In this document: positions 1 to 11,376 of the stretch, in pieces
How positions within the stretch are numbered: the stretch's first letter is position 1
Layout: each line of letters begins with the position of its first letter
Program-made: the position numbers and the translations under genes
NCBI GenBank assembly: GCA_015680685.1
Contig: MNCI01001921.1
Coordinates: 416,463-480,462 of the forward strand
DNA from: Gnetum montanum
Lineage: Eukaryota; Streptophyta; Gnetopsida; Gnetales; Gnetaceae
Reading direction: 5' to 3'
DNA: 64,000 nucleotides
The notes under the pieces: generated by a model
The model's database searches: none
Seen by the model: only the letters and a program-made list of their open reading frames with translations
What the model was told of the DNA's origin: nothing

Positions 1-1560
1 ATAAAGATCTTACCTCTGGTAAGTGCAAGGTTGAAAAATAGAGTGATTTGGAAAAATGATTGGGAAGTTATGATCTCTAGAAGGTTTTGGTCTTTGAAGA
101 AGTTCAAAAACTCTCCATGTGTTATGAACAATTTGCAAAAAATTCCTAAGTGCTTGGTGGTATATAGAGGATCTAAGCATTGCATCGACAAGGCCTTGTC
201 AATGTAGCTATTGACCACTATTGACTTTTGTTGACTTTGATCAAACTTTCAAAATACAAAGAATTTTTGGATGAAATTGGGATCAAATGAAAGCTCTAAA
301 GACGAAGATCAGTATGAAAAGATAAAAAGAGGGTGTTGAAGTTGATAAATTTGTAAAATTTGAAAAAATGGAGAAAATTAATTTAATGGATGAATGAAAT
401 GAAAGATTAAGGAGCATTGAGTAGTATACTTAATGAAAAATGCAAAATGTTAAAGTTGAGGAACCTTAATTAATCAAGCCAAAACCTATGCAAGTGAGTG
501 CTTCCCATAGGAGGCTCATGGCCTTTTTGCCTTTGCATAACCTCAATAGAAGAGTCTATGAACCCCATAGTTAATTGTTATGAGAAGTTAAGGACCAACC
601 TGAAAGAATTTACTTAAGAATCCCAACATGTCAGACAGAGACATAGAGCATAACATAGAACATGGTAGTGAGGTGAGTGATGGTAGCATGGGTGGATGAT
701 AGAGAAGGTGGAATGGAATTTTGAATTAAGGTCATAAGAAGTCCCTTATAGAATTTATGTTTAAAATAACCTAAGAAGTTCCATCCTCAGTCCAAACTAA
801 AACCATATGCTTTCAGTGACATTGCATCACCACTCCAAGACCAATCCATCCACTCAAGACACAAGAGTGCTTCCACAAGACAACCATCATTCCAAAAAGA
901 GAAGAAAAGAGAAGTAGGAAGTGAGAGAGAGATGACCTTAGTTAGAGAGGAACTTTAGGCATAGGTGCATGTCATTTGAGTTTCATAACTAGCACTTGTA
1001 GCCCATTTATTTTTCTAAGGGATGTCCTTTTAATTTCCATTATATTTTTGAAATGGGAACCACACCATGCAAGAACTTATTTGTGTTAAAGGGGTGTGCT
1101 TTGAATTCCCATCATTATTTTTTTCCCTAGATGGGAACCACCCCATGCAATGACATTATTTGACTTCATATTAGTGGTTGGTGTGGAATAGTAAGAAGTC
1201 TATGAAACACACTCAAGCACTCAAACAAGAAGAAGAATAAAAAGAGTACTGAGTCCCCTTGAAGTCACACCCTTTTGAAGCCTTTGAATCCTTCCTAATT
1301 CTAGAACCTCCAAGATCACTGATTGATTAAAAGTTTATTTAATGAAAAGGGACCTCAAATTCCTAGAACAAGGAAAACCATAGAATTCATTGGGTGGGTG
1401 GATGTTGTGGATTCACTACCTACTCCATAAAAAATAAACCGTGCCAAACTTCTTAAACAAAAAAATTCAAAAATAGAAACCAAACATTGAAAATCACTCA
1501 TTAAGCACAAACCATCATTAGTAAACAGCAACAATAACATTATGTCCTATGACAATAAAG
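1..1560 (-). other. TE-A post-integrase spacer
   Basis: Non-coding stretch between integrase and the 3' LTR of TE-A; the LTR lies off the left edge. It is the reverse complement of 27560-29280: both hold the same blocks in opposite order, such as the segment around 1345-1400 (matching 27940-27990) and the TTTAGGCAT block at 956 (matching about 28310). Related copies lie at 33500-35480, 36480-38400 and 40500-41560. A short open frame at 1355-1540 is not conserved and is not taken as a gene. Confidence 0.75.
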
Positions 1561-2050
1561 TGATTTATTAGCAAAAATGAGGAAATAACATACTTAAATA
1601 AAATCAAGCAAAGTAAAATATATATAAGAAAATGTAAAATAGTCAAGAAGGTTCAAAGTTACTAAAGGTGGTGTAAAACTAGAAAAATCTGAAAATAATA
1701 AATTTCTAAAATAAGTAATTTTTAAAAATCAAAAATATGAAAAAAAAAGTAGAAAAATTAAGAAGCCAAATTGATTATTAGCACAGATGACCATCTCACC
1801 CACAGTTAAGTTGGAAGGAGGAGATCTAAAAAATAGAATGTGGTTGTCCATTTGTTGAGGCAATAGTTGCACTAGCCTGTTATGGTTCTAGGAAAGGCTT
1901 TAGTTGTTGGATATTGATGAACTACTTTTTATTTAGGCTATCAAGTTTATAGATTATCATGGCCTTAGAGGAAAAGGTTTGATTAATTACATAAGTTCCC
2001 TCCCACAATGCTTAAAATTTTTCTTTTTGAGGTACATGTGTGGGGTTCTA
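1561..2050 (-). other. AT-rich stretch after integrase
   Basis: AT-rich, A-run-rich sequence at 1560-1790, then a block with GGAGGAGATCTAAAA near 1815 that recurs near 38437 in TE-D and, more weakly, near 41850 in TE-E. It is a shared part of the Athila-like element. The minus-strand integrase tail fades out into it; I see no intact frame. Confidence 0.5.
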
Positions 2051-2905
2051 GTAGAGAACCTTATCCCTTGGTTGGAGTTTTACTTATTTTGAGGTCATTA
2101 CTTTGCTTGCTGAATGCCTTGTTCACCGCATTCAAGGATAGGGCCACTAATTGATTTTCATCTAACATTTTTAGATTGATTAATCTTTCCTTCTATGCTA
2201 GACTCAAGTTAAGGTTTAGATCATAGGCTCTTGATAGTGTACAGAGCTTGGATTGGATTTGGAGCATTAGAAGTTTTCTATATACTAACTCGTAGGGAGA
2301 ATAGTTGATAGGAAGTTTCCAAGTTGAATGATAAGCCTAGAGAGCATCATTAAGTTTTGTACTCCAATCCTTTCTATATTTGCTAATGGTTCATGTTAAT
2401 ATTTTTGTAATCTCCTAGTTGGCTACCTCTACTTGACTGTTGGCTTAGGGATCATAAGGTGTTGTTAATTTATGTTTTACCCTTAAGCATTCATTAATTT
2501 TTTAAAGGTGGCACCTGTGAAGTGTGTTCCATCATTAGAAATTAGTGAAAGTGGCATCCTAAACCTATTTACGATATTTTGTTATATAAACTTGGTAGTA
2601 GTGGATGATGTACAATCATTAATGGCTACTGCTTCTACCCATTTGGTGTAGTAGTCAACTACTACTATAATATATGCCTTCCCATTGGACATGGGTGTGA
2701 TGAAACCCATGAAGTCAACACCCCATATGTCAAAAGGTTTTGGTTGTTAAATTCACTCTTGAGGATCTTCCATGTGAGCAGTCATCCCCTTATCTCATTG
2801 ACAATGTTCACTAGACTTGACGAATCGGTGGGCATCACTAAAGATTGTAGGCCAATAGTATCATACCATTAGGATTCTTATGGCTACATGTCTCTTTGCA
2901 TAGTG
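2051..2905 (-). pseudogene. pol: TE-A integrase, decayed
   Basis: Minus-strand remnant of a Ty3/gypsy integrase, which would join element cDNA to host DNA. Reading right to left, the zinc-binding part comes first (GGHYAKRH-like, then a second pair of metal ligands at about 2700-2900). The catalytic core follows with WGVDFMG (first Asp, near 2710), YTKWVEA and NDGTHFT (second Asp region, near 2530). Several stops and shifts break the frame and no open stretch is long. The style matches the Athila group, and no chromodomain is seen. It follows RNase H in the usual order. Confidence 0.85.
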
Positions 2906-3181
2906 GCCTCTACAAGGCCCTTTGTGAGTATCCTGGAGAATGTGCTGTTGATCTTCATCAAGGACACACCAAAAAATCAGGTCATTAGTACACACCTTGT
3001 AAAGGTGTCAATTGATTTCCATGAAATATTTGACTTGATGAAGAAATTATTGATTTTTTCTAAAATCAAAGTTTTTCTAGCATCTCTTGAGTGAGAAGAT
3101 ATGTGAGGATGCCATTATACCATGTTTCTTTCATAGGCGTTTGTTCACTTATTGGTCCTATATAGAGAATTTTGTCTAGAA

Positions 3182-3565
3182 TTAATTAGAGAGTGGGCTT
3201 TCCTGCTCTTTATTATCCCATCTTAAGAAAGAGAGGTGGTCAATGATCACATTCTCAGTCCCTTTCCAATCTACCATAGTGAGATCAAATTCATACAAGA
3301 TCACTAGACACCATATAACACAAGGGCTCATTGTCAGCTTATTCATGAGGAAGTAGATTGCACTATGGTCTGTATACACAAATACTTTGAAACCAAGCAT
3401 ATAGTGCCTTAACTTTTCTAGCATGTACACGACTTCCATTAGTTCTTTTTTCATGATGTTGTAGTTTAACTATGCTTCCACAATGCTTCGACTCATGTAG
3501 TGGACGTAGTATGGATGTTTCTTATCATCCATCTATGTGAGTATTGCCCCTAAAGCATAATTAAA
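3182..3565 (-). pseudogene. pol: TE-A RNase H, decayed
   Basis: RNase H domain of pol, which removes RNA from the RNA/cDNA hybrid. A 90-residue open piece (3182-3454) carries ELMEVVYMLEKLRHYMLGFK, YTDHSAIYFLMNK (with the catalytic-type Asp) and a C-terminal DHLSFL block close to the ADHLSRL of Athila-type elements. The reading frame upstream, to about 3565, contains stops. The neighbours are RT upstream (3470-3935) and integrase downstream. The piece is not a gene by itself although it is open. Confidence 0.9.
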
Positions 3566-3935
3566 TATATCTATCATAATATGGAAGGGTTTGCACCAGT
3601 ATAGTGCTCATAGGATTGGTGTTTCTACAAGTTTCTCCTTTAATTTTTGGAATGCATGTTCACATTCGTTAGTCTAGGTGAAAGGTGCATCTTTCTTTGT
3701 AAGATCTACTAAAGACTTTGTGGTCTTATAGGAATTCTCTAAGAATCATTGGTAGTAGCCAGTGTGTCCAAGGAATGACTGAACATCTTTAACAATCTTT
3801 GTTTGGCATGTTATTCCTTCGATGTTCCTTATCTTATTTGGATCTACCTCAATCCCTTTTTGCAAAATTCAGTGCCCTAGCACAATGCCTTCTTGGATTA
3901 TGAGATGGATATTTTGCCAATTAAGCCATAGGTTT
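3470..3935 (-). pseudogene. pol: TE-A RT, C-terminal part (cut by TE-B)
   Basis: C-terminal third of the TE-A reverse transcriptase, including the connection with LGH, EVDPNKI and FLGHTGYY blocks read in broken minus-strand frames. It stops abruptly at 3935, where TE-B begins. The rest of the same gene resumes at 22425. The intact homologue in TE-D (47881-47900) runs straight across the insertion point, which proves the split. Confidence 0.85.
3931..3935. repeat. Target site duplication of TE-B (left)
   Basis: GGTTT directly before the TE-B LTR, matched by GGTTT at 22420-22424 directly after the other LTR. Five bases is the usual length for Ty3/gypsy integrases. Confidence 0.9.
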
Positions 3936-4543
3936 TATAGCGACCGAAAACGTTGGTGGTTGGAAAACACCGAGAGGCCGTCAGTCATGATAGTCTTAAC
4001 CCCAGATCCACGCGAGGGTCGTGCTAGATAAAATTGAAACGGGGCACCTTGAACAGTTTGGTCAATCAGACAAGGACTTAGTCAATGTTACTATAACATT
4101 TTGCAAATGGATAATTTTAAAATGAGACTTATAGCATAAACTAATAATCTTTAAACATAAAAGGGGTGGAAAACAATGTAAAATGCGATGACAAGCAGGA
4201 AAACAAAGTAAAATGTAGTTAGGAAAATGCACCGCTTCAAGATTATGAATTCACTCTATCAAGGTGGATACAATCAGTTGCACAGTGCTAGGGGGCACAG
4301 AGATCCCAAAAGTAACCAAGACATTTAGAGCAAGATAGTTATATGCTTGAACGTGGACTCGGGGGTCAACAATGCAAAATGCTATGAAGATAGAAAGAGA
4401 GAGCGAAATAGAATGTCAAACGAGAGTGCTAACTATTTACAATCCAAACATGATGTTTATAGTGCTCAAGATTACAATGCTAACTCTTTTGCTTGCTAGT
4501 CAACCAAATCACCGACCAACCCTTTGAGCATTGCTCATCGGGG

Positions 4544-4551
4544 TATTTATA
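4544..4551 (-). promoter_or_regulatory. TATA box in TE-B 3' LTR
   Basis: Minus strand reads TATAAATA inside CCTATAAATACC. The same site is kept in the 5' LTR at 21344-21351, which supports its role as the element promoter. Confidence 0.6.
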
Positions 4552-4759
4552 GGACCAAGGGCACATGAAAGATGTGATTTGGACACCACATGTCCTGGGC
4601 CTGTGTTGACATGTCTATGCTGCATGGAGATGTAGGACCATTAGATGAGCCTGCCATGCTATAATTACGAGCTTGCCAAGCTGTAATTATGCTATCAGAA
4701 CTTGGAGACATGTGCCAATGATGCAAATAGATGAAGTGCATTGATGTAGTGTAACTTCC

Positions 4760-5412
4760 TGCTACGCTGTGCTATGCTTTGTAGCGTAGAATGTTGGCCT
4801 TGTGTAGCATCTTGCTACATTGTGCTACGCTATATAGCATAGCATAGTGTAGCCACCAGTTTGAAGCAAAAACTTGTGTTATGTCCTACTGTATGTGCTG
4901 GAGACCTTTGAAGTGCTCTGACTATTTTTTGCATATTTGCTACACTATGCTACGCTACGTAGCGTAGCATACCGTAGCAGCTAGACTTAATCGTGGAAAC
5001 GTTGACAATCTGCAACCTTTTCTTTTTGCAATGCAAAACTTGCAAACTTGCTGATTCTACAATTTGAGATGCCTTTCATTAGTCTCATAGGGTTTCTATG
5101 CTATGCTACACTATGTAGCGTAGCATAGTGTAGCAACCAACATGGCTTGATTTTTGTTAAGTTTGCCACTTTTTGATAGAAGGAGCCATTGCTGAAGGAC
5201 TTGGAGTCAAGCGAAGCAACTATTTTGAAAGGTCATAGATGCGAACTGAGTGCAATTGAAACCCCGAGTAAGCTAAGCCTTCTTGTCTTGATTTTGCTAT
5301 GTTATGCTATGCTGCATAGCGTAGCATCTTTTCTTGCAATAATTTACAATTAATCACTTAAACAACTATCTCTTGAAGCCTGCTACGCTACATAGCGTAG
5401 CATAGTGTAGCA
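4760..5412. repeat. Cluster of GCTACGCTACGTAGC-type palindromes in the LTR
   Basis: Six near-palindromes of about 30-45 bp, near 4760-4800, 4811-4855, 4936-4982, 5098-5138, 5294-5328 and 5380-5412. The best is a perfect 24-bp palindrome at 4947-4970 with half-site ATGCTACGCTAC. Units differ mainly by C/T and G/A changes. They lie in U3, upstream of the TATA box on the minus strand. The 5' LTR has matching units at about 21560-22195. Confidence 0.9.
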
Positions 5413-5644
5413 AACTCCTTAACTAGAAAACTTGCCAAACTGTTTTGCACATTTTTACCATCGCCAACAACTCTCCTCATTGTTTCTGTGTAGGCTATCA
5501 GTTAGGTGAATTACATAGCTAGAAAACTTGCCAAACTGTACATCTTAAACTTAGAGCATCCATTTCTTGTTGGAGTGACATGATGCTACCTGAATTGTGA
5601 AGACCTGGTGAAGCAAGAATGCCCTAAAAATTTAGGGTGTTTCA

Positions 5645-5657
5645 TTGGCCCCTCTTT
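5645..5657 (-). other. TE-B polypurine tract
   Basis: Minus strand AAAGAGGGGCCAA directly abuts the 3' LTR. This is the expected primer site for plus-strand DNA synthesis and fixes the element's orientation. Confidence 0.85.
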
Positions 5658-7017
5658 GTTGACCTCTAGAGGATGGACCTGAGAGACGTTGAAAAATAAT
5701 ACGAAACACCATGGAAGAAAAAATGCTAACATTGTTGTTCGGTGATCATCAAGATGTCTCTTAGCGATGCTTGAGAGTGTTGCATTGGTTTTTTCCCAGA
5801 CGAGAGGGAAGGGCTAGGCAGGGAGGAAGGAGGTTCAAGAAAAGGATAAAGATGAAACTTAGTAGAATCCCTCATCGGAGTGCTTATGAGGGAGTTGTTC
5901 ACGTGGTCATCTTTGCTTTTTCTGACCTTCAACCTCTGATAGAAATGCTTGGAAAGGGTGATTGTGAAACAACTTACATGCCATTTATTTTAGGCATGCT
6001 TTTTTTGTGCATGTGAGCTTTTTCTCTCTTACATTTTTTCCTTTTGCTATTTTTCCATTTACATTTGTGAATAACCTTGTCACAAGACAGGTGTTTCTTT
6101 CCCAAGATGAATTATGTTAGATCCACATGGGGCTCTAACCTACCTACAAATGCTTCCCATGTGGCGAGCTGTGTTACACACGTCATGGACTTTGCAATTG
6201 AGCAGATGGGAGGGCTTAATAGGAGAGGGGAGAGAGTGAAAATTGTAAGTGCTAAAAGTAAGGTAAATTGAGCTTAAAAGGAGAAGGGTAGGATATGCAC
6301 TCTACAACAGCCAAGCTAATCAAGACAATCACTTTGCAACGATGTAGCATTTACTGCCATGGAAAGACGTACCCTCAGCCGAGACCTCACTAGAATGCAC
6401 CTTGCAAACACAACAGAGAGAAAACTAGAAGAAAAAACCATGATGTGAAACAAAGGCAAAGATCTTGCTTGCTACGGACATTGTTGAAGCTCTGGACATC
6501 TTTGCTAGTGTATGATGTCGAAAGTAGGAAGGCCAGCAACAGCCTTGGTAGCACCACTGTGGAGGAGCTGGTATTGAAGGATCGGGAAGTTTCCCTAAGT
6601 GCGAATTCCCTAGAATCCCTGCCAAAGGCATGCATTCTCAGTTCAGCTATGGGATCAACTACGACATAGCTAAACATTGTTTGGGCTCAAATGCAGGCAG
6701 GGAGCTGGAGGGTAACAATATTATGGCTGGGCCACAATACTGTTGGAACTCCAGCAATAAACACTGACCAAGGAGCTATCATTAGGGCAAAGGGCTATGG
6801 AGACGATAGGTCCGAAGGGTTAGTCAGATGTCATATGACATCTCTAGAGGATCAACAAGATGCCAAGAGCAGTGGCATTGCATATGTTCCAGATCATGTT
6901 TTCATCACATCGTGAACTTCATTCTGGAATTGTAATGTCCCACCCCATGTCGGCACTGTGCACACTCACTTGATGTGTAGTTAGTGTAGATGCACACTGG
7001 GGCATTTTGTGAACCCA
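5658..7017. other. TE-B region between integrase and 3' LTR, unassigned
   Basis: About 1.4 kb of less AT-rich sequence with several overlapping short open frames on both strands (for example 5771-6016 plus and 6390-6677 minus). I recognise no domain in any of them, and none shows a clear coding bias. It lies where some Tat elements carry extra, sometimes antisense, ORFs, so a decayed ORF is possible but not shown. Confidence 0.4.
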
Positions 7018-7160
7018 GTTTAAGGTCTTGGTAGACCATGTGCTAGTTTAAGGTCCCAATAGAACGTTGTGCTGGCTTAAGGTCCTAGCAGACCGTATGT
7101 GCTGGCTTAAGATCCTAGTAGACAGTATGTGCCAGTTTAAAGTTGTAGCAGATGTTTTCC
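7018..7160. repeat. Minisatellite array A (28-30 bp units)
   Basis: Five tandem units starting with G(T/C)TTAAGGTC, each followed by GACC or a variant (GGTC-N6-GACC, a small inverted repeat) and ending GTGCT(G/A). The last unit is degenerate. The array sits directly after the integrase end. The same GTTTAAGGTC core recurs in array B (10795-11180). Confidence 0.85.
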
Positions 7161-7211
7161 ACCTTTTTTCAATTTTACGTCATAGTGGATGATGCTTATT
7201 GTGTTCATGAT

Positions 7212-8280
7212 TCACATGTAGTATGACTTGAGATATGAGTGATTCACCAGATTTGCGAACTCATTGCCATCTATGTCTACCAGCTTGAAGGCTTCGTTCC
7301 CAAAGGCTTTAGTGACCATGTATGGGCCTTCCCAGTTTGCTGAGAATTTACTCACATGCTCATGGACAACCTTGAGGATGAGGTCTTCCTTTTGTATTGG
7401 CTGTTGATGCGGGTTTGCATGATGTTTTTTCCATTGCTTGCTCTGGTAATGCTCTATGTGACTCAACATTTGCTCACACTCCTCCTCTATTGAGCCAAGG
7501 TTAATAATTCTCAATTCGTTGTTTTGGGCTTCACTCATGACATCAAATAGGATCATCCAGAGTGAAGGTACCTACAACTCAAGAGGTAACATAGCTTCAG
7601 ATCCATAAACAAGACTATAAAGGAGTCTTACTTGTAGTTCTGAATGTCATCCTATAAGCCCATAGCACATAGAGGATTTGCTCATGTCACTGCCTCTTGC
7701 TGTTGTTAAGCATCCTTCTCAACAAGTTGATGATGGACTTATTTGTAGCCTCTGCTTGCCCATTTGCCTACAGGTAATATAGGGAGGAGAATGATTACCT
7801 GATTTCGAGATTTCTATAGAAGGTTTGGATTTTTGTACTACTGGATTATGGTCAATAGACATCAGAAGCCCAAACCTTGTCACGATGTTATCCAAGATGA
7901 AGTGACAAAACTGCTGAGATGTCTTCTTCCTTAGGAGGATAGCTTCCATCCACTTAGTAAAATACTCAATGGTGGTGATGATGAAGCTATGCCCTACGGA
8001 GGAATTAGGTGTGATAGGTCCTATAAGGTCTAGTCCCCATTGCTGGAAAGGCCACATGATCTGTGTCAGGTGCAACTCTATAGGTGAAACATGTATGAGA
8101 TTTTCATATCTTTGGCACATGTCACATGTCTTGACTTTTGATAGATAATCATGCTCCATATGGGGCCAGTAGTATCCTAGGTGTCTGATTTTCACAACCA
8201 TAGCTCTAGGTGCTATGTGTCCACCACACAATCCCTCATGTACTTCATTAATCACCTTCCATGCCTACTCCTCACCCACG
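7212..8280 (-). pseudogene. pol: TE-B integrase, frame-broken
   Basis: Minus-strand integrase of the Tat type. The first open piece (8255-7719) has the zinc-binding module (HEGLCGGH...CDMCQRY) and a core with WGLDLIGP (first Asp) and EYFTKWMEA; its second-Asp block is altered to IDHNP. The frame is then lost. Another frame near 7740-7710 carries NGQAEATNKSII, which keeps the catalytic Glu. A second open piece (7556-7212) is the C-terminal domain with WEGPYMVTKAFGNEAFKLVD, and there is no chromodomain. The preceding RNase H reads almost straight into it with one stop near 8264. The 178-residue open frame is therefore part of a longer dead gene. Confidence 0.9.
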
Positions 8281-8539
8281 CATGCCAGCAATATCTCATA
8301 GGAGCATTTGCACAGGGTGTCATTTCCCATAAGCATATATTGTCGAGCACTCTTATGGATCGCATCTCTCTGGGTAGATGTCAATCTACTTGGGGGTTCG
8401 TTGTATTGTAGGTAGGCTTTAATGTTGATGTACCACTCGTGGATATCTGTAGAACTAATAGAGGCCACGTGTTCCACCTGAGTGATAGGCTCAGTACATT
8501 CAGCAATCGAGGTCAGAAAAATTGCAAACAAGTGTGGTG

Positions 8540-8962
8540 GAATATTTAGTGTAAGGGTGACTAAGGAATCTACTACGGTGTTTTCATTATGTGGTACATG
8601 TTGCACATCCGTAGTTGCAAACTATTTGAGCAAGATTTTTGCTAGGTCACAATAGGGTTGCAGGTGTGTAACTTTGTAGGCATTAACCTCGGTGATTTGA
8701 TTCACAACTAGTTGTGAATCTCTGCAGATCGCTAGGTGTTGTATGCATAGTGTTTGGGTAGCTGAGAGGCCCCTAAGTAGCCCTTTATACTTTGCCATGT
8801 TGTTTGTGCAAGGGAATGAAAAATGGTAAGCAAAAGGATGCATTTCACTAGAGGGGAACATAATGACAGTAGTTGCACTACCTCCTCACGTGGTCGAGGC
8901 ACCATCAAAGTGTAAAGTAGCATCCAGGTGCAATGGGACGGTGTTGATAGTGCTAACATGCT
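8540..8962 (-). pseudogene. pol: TE-B second (archaeal-type) RNase H
   Basis: Second RNase H domain, downstream of the first: the hallmark of Tat-lineage elements. Visible blocks in order are LHFDGAST (first Asp, about 8915), NNMAKYKGLLRGL (about 8790), CRDSQLVVNQI (second Asp, about 8720) and VVDSLVTL (last Asp, about 8570). The usual AEYEG Glu is replaced by Lys in AKYKG, so the active site is broken. The main open piece is 8861-8622; flanking parts read in other frames. Confidence 0.85.
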
Positions 8963-9039
8963 CGTCTAGGAATTTGGGATCTATGGTTGCCTGGTCATTG
9001 ACAGGTGAGACTATAAGTTACGTCACTATGGCTTGACCC

Positions 9040-9480
9040 TTCGTCGATGACTAGCTCACATAGTGTAAATCAAATTCTACAGTTATTGCTTTCCATTGGG
9101 CTATCCTGCTACTTTCATATAGGTTGATAGTGATAGCTTGTGGTATGTTGCTTTTGCAAATAATGTTAATTTTACTGCGAAATAGGTAATGCCTCCACTT
9201 ATTTAATGAAAATATTAAGGCAAGGAAATTCCTCTCCACTTCATTGTATCTTCCCTCATACGCTATTAATGCATGACTTAGATAGTACACTAGTATCTCA
9301 GATCCATTGTCTCATTTCTGACATAACAGTGCTACGATAGATGGGTCAGAGATGGCAAGGTAGATAAAGAAAGGCTTATCCCTCTGTTGTGGGTAAGTAA
9401 TTGGAAGGTGTAGAAGCTCTTTCTTCAGGTCATCAAAGGCTTGTTGGCACTAAGTTTTCCATTCAAAGTTAACCCATTTC
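9040..9480 (-). pseudogene. pol: TE-B first RNase H
   Basis: Ty3/gypsy-type RNase H next to RT. Open piece 9290-9051 reads YYLSHALIAYEGRYNEVERN, then LALIFSLNKWRHYLF and EFDLHYVS. Where active enzymes have TDH, this copy has CKSN. That fits the idea that, in dual-RNase-H elements, the first domain degenerates into a tether while the second does the catalysis (inference). The start of the domain, to about 9480, is in a broken frame. Confidence 0.85.
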
Positions 9481-9539
9481 TTTAGAAGATGTTGCATGAG
9501 GTGTAACTTATCAGTTAGCTTTGCTATAAACCTTTAGAT

Positions 9540-10676
9540 GAACTGTACCCTACCTTGCAAACCACACAATTATTTAAGGTTCGTAGGAGGTGCCATGTTG
9601 AAGATGGCCTTAACTTTGTCAGGGTCTACCTGTATCTCAGCCTCTGATACTACAAACCCTAACATGTGTCCGATTTTCACCCCAAAGACACACTTCTTAG
9701 GATTGAGGCGCAAATCATGCATTTGACAACACTTGAGGACTACCCCTAGATCACATGGGTGACAAATGGCTTCTTTGGACTTGACTGCTATATCATCCAC
9801 ATAGTCGTTTAGCATTTCTAGTATGTAGTCTCTGAAGATGTAAGTCAGGGCTTGCTGGTAGGTTTCTCCGGTGTTCTTAAGCCAAAAAGACATCATAGTG
9901 TAACAAAACGTACCCCATGGGGTCATGAATGTCATTGTTAACTGATGCTCTGGGTTAATGCAAATCTGGTTGTAGCCGAAGAAAGCATCCATGAAGGATA
10001 GCAGAGTATGACCAATCGTAGTGTCAATGAGTTGCTCGATGCTCGGCAGTGGGAAATCGTCTTTGATCGTTGCCTTATTCAGATCCTGGAAGTCTATACA
10101 GATTTGTATTCCTCCTATTTTCTTAGAAATGAAAACAATGTTGGACACCCATTCTGAGTAATCAACTACACGGATGAAACCAGCTTGGTATAGCTTGGTG
10201 ATTTCATCCCTTACAGCTAGTGCAATTTCTAGTTTAACCTTACGAGCCTTCTAATTGAATGCCTTCATGCACAGGTCTAGGATGATGTTGTGTTGTATCA
10301 GCCTTAGATCCAAACCTGGCATGTCACTATATGACCATGTGAAAAATTTAATGTTATCTTGCAGAATCTTGGCTAAATCTTTGTGCATCTACTCATCTAG
10401 GAGGGAAATAAGTTTTAATGTTTTTACTTCCCTCTTGGACGTGGTCACAGGTGTCTCAATGAGAGGGTCCTCAGTTACATCCCTAGCCTCTAAATATAAG
10501 GTTCAGACTAGATTCTTAGGCCAGTTTGGGGATTTTGCTAAGGATGCAATGGTGTTAGCTATGGTTGATTCCTAGTCGATTAGTTCTGGGTTCAAATGTC
10601 TTGCGAGCTTGCCATGTGGACCTGCTAAAGCTAAAAGTGAAGAGAGGTCACGATGGATTTCTATTTTGTGCTCAAC
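9540..10676 (-). pseudogene. pol: TE-B reverse transcriptase
   Basis: The RT copies element RNA to DNA. The main open piece, 10148-9570 (192 residues), has the palm blocks ICIDFQDLNKATIKDD and FPLPSIEQLID, LLSFMDAFFGYNQI (catalytic Asp), TPWGTFCYTMM, and YVDDIAVKSK with the catalytic Asp pair. LNPKKCVFGVK and LGFVVSEAEIQVDPDKV follow. Upstream frames with a few stops carry SDMPGLDLRLI and KARKVKLEIALAVRDEI, the usual pol start in Tat elements. The exon-like start at 10676 follows a splice-acceptor-like site. Confidence 0.92.
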
Positions 10677-10700
10677 CTGCCAAAATGAAATGAAAGTTTG
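10677..10700 (-). promoter_or_regulatory. Candidate 3' splice site before TE-B pol
   Basis: Minus strand reads a pyrimidine-rich run (CTTTCATTTCATTTTGGCAG) and then GTTGAGC, where the pol reading frame begins. Ogre elements are known to carry an intron between protease and RT. A matching donor could be GTAGCT at about 16512, which would make an intron of about 5.8 kb. The donor is weak. Confidence 0.45.
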
Positions 10701-10794
10701 GTTAAGAGGTACCTATTTGTAGTAATTGTGTGTAGCGGAAATTTGAAAAGCAACAATAATGTGTAATTAATAAAGTATGATACAGAGATTAAGA

Positions 10795-11180
10795 TTCTCT
10801 AGTTCAAGGTTATTATGGACCGCTAAGACACGAAGATGCAAAACTGCTAAGAATGCAAAACTGCCAATGTAAAAATGTGAAGCTATTAGTTTAGTGTCAT
10901 TGCAAACTACCTAGATGTAAAATGAAAAACTACTAGTATACAAAATGGAAAGTTGCTAGTATAAAAGCACAAAATTGTTAAGGTGAAAATGTGAAATTGC
11001 TAGTTTAGTGTCATTGCAGACTATGAATGTGTAGAAGAATGAGATTTCTAGTTTAAGGTCTTTTTGGACTGCTAACTAGAGTGAACTATATGCTTGGGGT
11101 GCTAGTTTAAGGTCTTTTTGGAGTGCTAAAGATGAAGCTACATTGGGGTTGCTAGTTTAAGGTCTTTTCGGATTGCTAAC
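10795..11180. repeat. Minisatellite array B, upstream of the antisense gene
   Basis: Repeated CTAGTTTAAGGTC / TTAGTTTAGTGTC units, each followed by TTTTTGGACTGCTAA or a variant. Later units are spaced about 55-60 bp, near 11048, 11101 and 11150; earlier ones are more degenerate. The core matches array A at 7018-7160. A short TA run follows at 11184-11201. The array ends 190 bp before a TATA box. Confidence 0.75.
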
Positions 11181-11368
11181 TAGATATATATATATATATA
11201 TTGGAAAAGCAAATGGTTAGCTTGAAACGTGTTGAGATATTTTGCCTAGATACGTATGTTAATTGCCAATAGTGCTATGATGTCATGGTGAGCATGCTAC
11301 GCTGCATGGCATACCTTGCATTAAATGAAGAGAGAGAATGGTAGGATTTCCCTTTTTACCATTACGGC

Positions 11369-11376
11369 TATAAATA
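11369..11376 (+). promoter_or_regulatory. TATA box of the antisense gene in TE-B
   Basis: TATAAATA inside GGCTATAAATAGGG, a near-consensus plant TATA box on the plus strand, 150 bp before the first good ATG (11526). It opposes the element's own transcription. It is predicted from sequence and position only. Confidence 0.55.

Larger units (their letters stand above)
3936..5644 (-). repeat. TE-B 3' LTR
   Basis: 1709-bp LTR. On the minus strand it runs TGAAACACC...CTATA. It aligns end to end with 20735-22419, with scattered substitutions, mostly C/T and G/A, plus small indels. It contains a TATA box (4544-4551) and a cluster of GCTACG/CGTAGC palindromes (4760-5412). Confidence 0.93.

Noticed and set aside
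7212-10148. TE-B as a chromovirus
   Set aside because: No chromodomain after integrase, and a second RNase H is present; this fits the Tat lineage instead.
11184-11201. TA microsatellite as a functional element
   Set aside because: Short simple repeat between array B and the promoter; nothing ties it to a function.
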